From contig NZ_CP014228.1 in assembly GCF_001553565.1 (NCBI RefSeq), forward strand, positions 1,612,001-1,676,000: a stretch of 64,000 nucleotides of DNA, in the 5' to 3' direction. Below are positions 61,696-64,000 of the stretch, piece after piece. The DNA is from Actinomyces radicidentis (GTDB lineage Bacteria > Actinomycetota > Actinomycetes > Actinomycetales > Actinomycetaceae). The notes under the pieces were generated by a model that was not told the DNA's origin, made no database searches, and worked only from the letters and a program-made list of their open reading frames with translations. Position numbers and translations under genes: made by a program. How positions within the stretch are numbered: the first letter of the stretch is position 1; every line of letters begins with the position of its first letter.

Positions 61696-63789
61696 TCAGG
61701 CGCGCGCGGCGGCGAGGGCCTGCGAGGCGACCTCGGCGACGTGCTCGCCGGTGAAGCCGAACTCCTCGAAGAGCCGCGCGCCCGGGGCCGAGGCGCCGAA
61801 GTGCTCGATGGAGACGCAGGCGCCCGAGTCGCCGACGTACTGGTGCCAGCACATCGCGATACCGGCCTCGACGGAGACCTTGACGACGTCACGGGGCAGC
61901 ACGGCCTCGCGGTAGGCGGTGTCCTGCTCCGCGAACCACTCGAGGCACGGGGCGGAGACGACCCGGGTCGGCGTGCCCTGGTCCTGGAGGATCTCGCGGG
62001 CCCTGACGGCGACGTCGACCTCGGAGCCCGTGGCGATGAGGACGAGCTGGGGTGCGACCTCCGCGCCGTCGGCGCCGGTCGCCTCGGCGAGGACGTAGGC
62101 GCCCTTGGCGACGCCCTTCGCGGCCTGCTCGGCGGTCGTGTTGACGGTGAGGTTCTGACGGGACAGAACGAGCCCGGCGGGGGTGTGGTGCCGCTTGAGG
62201 ATCTCGTGCCACGCGGCGGCGGTCTCGTTGGCGTCGCCGGGGCGCACGACGTCGAGACCGGGGATGGCGCGCAAGGAGGCGAGGTGCTCGATCGGCTGGT
62301 GGGTCGGACCGTCCTCGCCGACACCGATGGAGTCGTGCGTCCACACGAAGGTCGAGGGCGCCTCCATGATCGCCGCGAGGCGGACCGCGGCGCGCATATA
62401 GTCGGCGAAGACGAGGAAGGTGCCACCGTAGGCGCGCGTGATGGAGTTCAGGCTGATGCCGTTGAGGATGCCCCCCATCGCGTGCTCGCGGATGCCGAAG
62501 TGGATGGTGCGGCCGAAGGGGCCGTCACCCTCCTTCTGGGCGAGTGACTCGGGCAGGAAGCTCGGCTCGCCCTTCATCGAGGTGTTGTTGGAGCTGGCGA
62601 GGTCCGCCGAGCCGCCCCACAGCTCCGGGACGACCGGAGCCAGGGCGTCCAGGACCTTCCCGGAGGCGGCGCGCGTGGCGATCGACTCGCCGGGCTCCCA
62701 CGTGGGCAGGGCGTCCGCGAGGCCCTCGGGGAGCCGCTCCTCCTGGACGCGGTCGAGGAGCTCGGCGCCCGCCGGGTTGCCCGCCTTCCAGGCGCCGAAG
62801 CGGGCGTCCCAGTCCCCGTGGGCGGCTTCGGCGCGCTCGGCAGCGTGCCGGCGCGTGTAGGCCAGGATCTCCTCGGGGACGTCGAAGCTCTTCTCCGGGT
62901 CCAGGCCGAGTGCCTTCTTCAGGCCGGCGACCTCGTCGGCGCCGAGCTTGGCGCCGTGCGAGGACTCGGAACCCTGCTTGGTGGGGGCGGGCCACGCGAT
63001 GATCGTGTGCAGGCGGATGAGCGAGGGCCGCGTGGTCTCCGCGCGGGCGGCCTCGAGAGCGGCGTGGAGGGCGGCGTAGTCCTCCTCGTACTCGCCTCCG
63101 GTGGTCCAGTCGACGTCCTGGACGTGCCAGCCGTAGGCCTCGAAGCGGGCCGAGGGGTCCTCCGTGAAGGAGATGTCCGTGCTGCCCTCGATGGAGATGT
63201 CGTTGTCGTCGTAGATGGCGATGAGGTTGCCGAGCTGCTGGGTGCCGGCGAGGGATGCGGCCTCCGCGGCGACGCCCTCCTGCATGCAGCCGTCTCCGAG
63301 CACGGTGTAGACGTAGTGGTCGAAGACGGACTCGCCGGGAGCCGCCTTCGGATCGAGGAGGCCGTGCTCGCGGCGCGCCGCCATCGCCATGCCGACCGCG
63401 TTGGACACGCCCGCGCCGAGCGGACCGGTCGTCGTCTCGACACCCTTGGTGTGGTGGTACTCCGGGTGGCCGGGGGTCAGTGAGCCCCACTGGCGCAGCT
63501 CCGCGAGGTCGCTCACCTCGAGGCCATAGCCGGCGAGCGTCAGCTGGACGTACTGGAGGAGCGAGGCGTGCCCAGCGGAGAGGACGAAGCGGTCGCGTCC
63601 CAGCCAGAGCTCGTCGGAGGGGTCGCCCGTCATCTCGTACTGGTAGAGGAGGTAGGCGACTCCGGCCAGGGAGATCGGGGTGCCGGGGTGGCCGTTGCCG
63701 GTCTTCTCGACGGCGTCGGCCGCCAGCGCCTTGGAGATGTTGATCGCCTTGAGGTCCTTCTCGGACAGCTCGAAGGTCTCGTTGCTCAT
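61696..63789 (-). CDS. tkt: Transketolase
   Basis: A 697-residue thiamine-diphosphate enzyme of the pentose phosphate pathway that moves two-carbon units between sugar phosphates. The conserved GNGHPGTPISLAGVAYLLY, TGPLGAGVSNAVGMAMA, the cofactor motif beginning LGDGCMQEGVAAEAASLAG, and THDSIGVGEDGPTHQPIEHL are all present. ATG 63789 has AAGGAG 8 bases upstream. An in-frame ATG at 63804 would overlap that site. The sequence from 63790 to 64000 shows no gene. Confidence 0.96.
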   Translation of the reverse strand: MSNETFELSEKDLKAINISKALAADAVEKTGNGHPGTPISLAGVAYLLYQYEMTGDPSDELWLGRDRFVLSAGHASLLQYVQLTLAGYGLEVSDLAELRQWGSLTPGHPEYHHTKGVETTTGPLGAGVSNAVGMAMAARREHGLLDPKAAPGESVFDHYVYTVLGDGCMQEGVAAEAASLAGTQQLGNLIAIYDDNDISIEGSTDISFTEDPSARFEAYGWHVQDVDWTTGGEYEEDYAALHAALEAARAETTRPSLIRLHTIIAWPAPTKQGSESSHGAKLGADEVAGLKKALGLDPEKSFDVPEEILAYTRRHAAERAEAAHGDWDARFGAWKAGNPAGAELLDRVQEERLPEGLADALPTWEPGESIATRAASGKVLDALAPVVPELWGGSADLASSNNTSMKGEPSFLPESLAQKEGDGPFGRTIHFGIREHAMGGILNGISLNSITRAYGGTFLVFADYMRAAVRLAAIMEAPSTFVWTHDSIGVGEDGPTHQPIEHLASLRAIPGLDVVRPGDANETAAAWHEILKRHHTPAGLVLSRQNLTVNTTAEQAAKGVAKGAYVLAEATGADGAEVAPQLVLIATGSEVDVAVRAREILQDQGTPTRVVSAPCLEWFAEQDTAYREAVLPRDVVKVSVEAGIAMCWHQYVGDSGACVSIEHFGASAPGARLFEEFGFTGEHVAEVASQALAAARA

Positions 63790-64000
63790 GCAGGACTCCT
63801 TCATCGGTTGAGGCTTCTGGCCGGGCGGGGCGTCGGGACCGCTCCGGCGGGCACGGCCGCATCCTCTCGCGAGGGTGCGACGCCGGACAACCGGGCCCGA
63901 GCACGGATGTGCACGGCTCTGACCGGCGTGCGTCGCATCGCACCCGTGGTACGCGACCGGGTCGTAGGAGGCGTACGAAGCGGCACCCCGATCGGCCGCA

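Overview
The window is very GC-rich, with C/G in most third codon positions, GTG starts, and many genes that appear to be transcribed without a leader. Together with the block folP-folB/folK-DUF3180-two PH-domain proteins-DUF2520-panC-panD-lysS and the mutY-disA-radA neighbourhood, this points to an Actinomycetota chromosome, most likely of the Actinomycetaceae (Actinomyces/Schaalia type). The genus is an inference. No rRNA, tRNA, CRISPR array, transposase, integrase or phage gene was seen.

Layout. 1-976: 3' part of a zinc alcohol dehydrogenase, cut by the window edge. 1.2-9.3 kb (+): folate and pantothenate genes with membrane/PH-domain companions. 9.4-16.2 kb: an acetyltransferase, a DUF559 nuclease-like protein, lysS, a quinone-reductase-like enzyme, then a decaying patch (DedA-family gene with a 1-base deletion, an amidohydrolase-like remnant split at a run of eight C, an aldo/keto reductase lacking its first strand). 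16.3-18.6 kb: pentapeptide protein, DUF4230 protein, small P-loop kinase. 18.6-22.6 kb (-): a polyol (arabinitol/mannitol) cassette of DeoR regulator, RbtT/CsbX-type permease and long-chain polyol dehydrogenase, bounded by a perfect 38-bp direct repeat. 22.7-27.8 kb (-): lactate oxidation (lutABC) and lactate permease. 28.0-38.6 kb: a full glycerol regulon, glpF-glpK and glpD on the minus strand, glpABC and a SorC-type regulator on the plus strand. 38.6-44.2 kb: N-acetylglutamate synthase, mutY, a membrane protein, disA and radA.

44.3-50.1 kb: a siderophore binding lipoprotein with a truncated FecCD permease that runs into a PfkB sugar kinase, an MFS transporter and, convergently, an AraD-type epimerase. 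50.2-57.3 kb: a lower-GC island with a SorC regulator facing an eight-gene minus-strand operon: PTS IIA, IIB and IIC (galactitol family), class II aldolase, histidine phosphatase, DhaK, DhaL and a small membrane protein. 57.5-61.4 kb (-): a complete siderophore ABC importer preceded by a DtxR/IdeR-type iron box. 61.7-63.8 kb (-): transketolase.

How it fits together. Most of 18-38 kb feeds small carbon sources into central metabolism: polyol to ketose, lactate to pyruvate, glycerol to dihydroxyacetone phosphate by both a quinone-linked GlpD and an anaerobic-type GlpABC. The 50-57 kb island looks like a further, probably acquired, carbohydrate route ending in dihydroxyacetone phosphate. Its gene set (PTS, aldolase, phosphatase and DhaKL, with no dehydrogenase or isomerase) does not match a textbook pathway that I recognise and is the best candidate here for an undescribed system.
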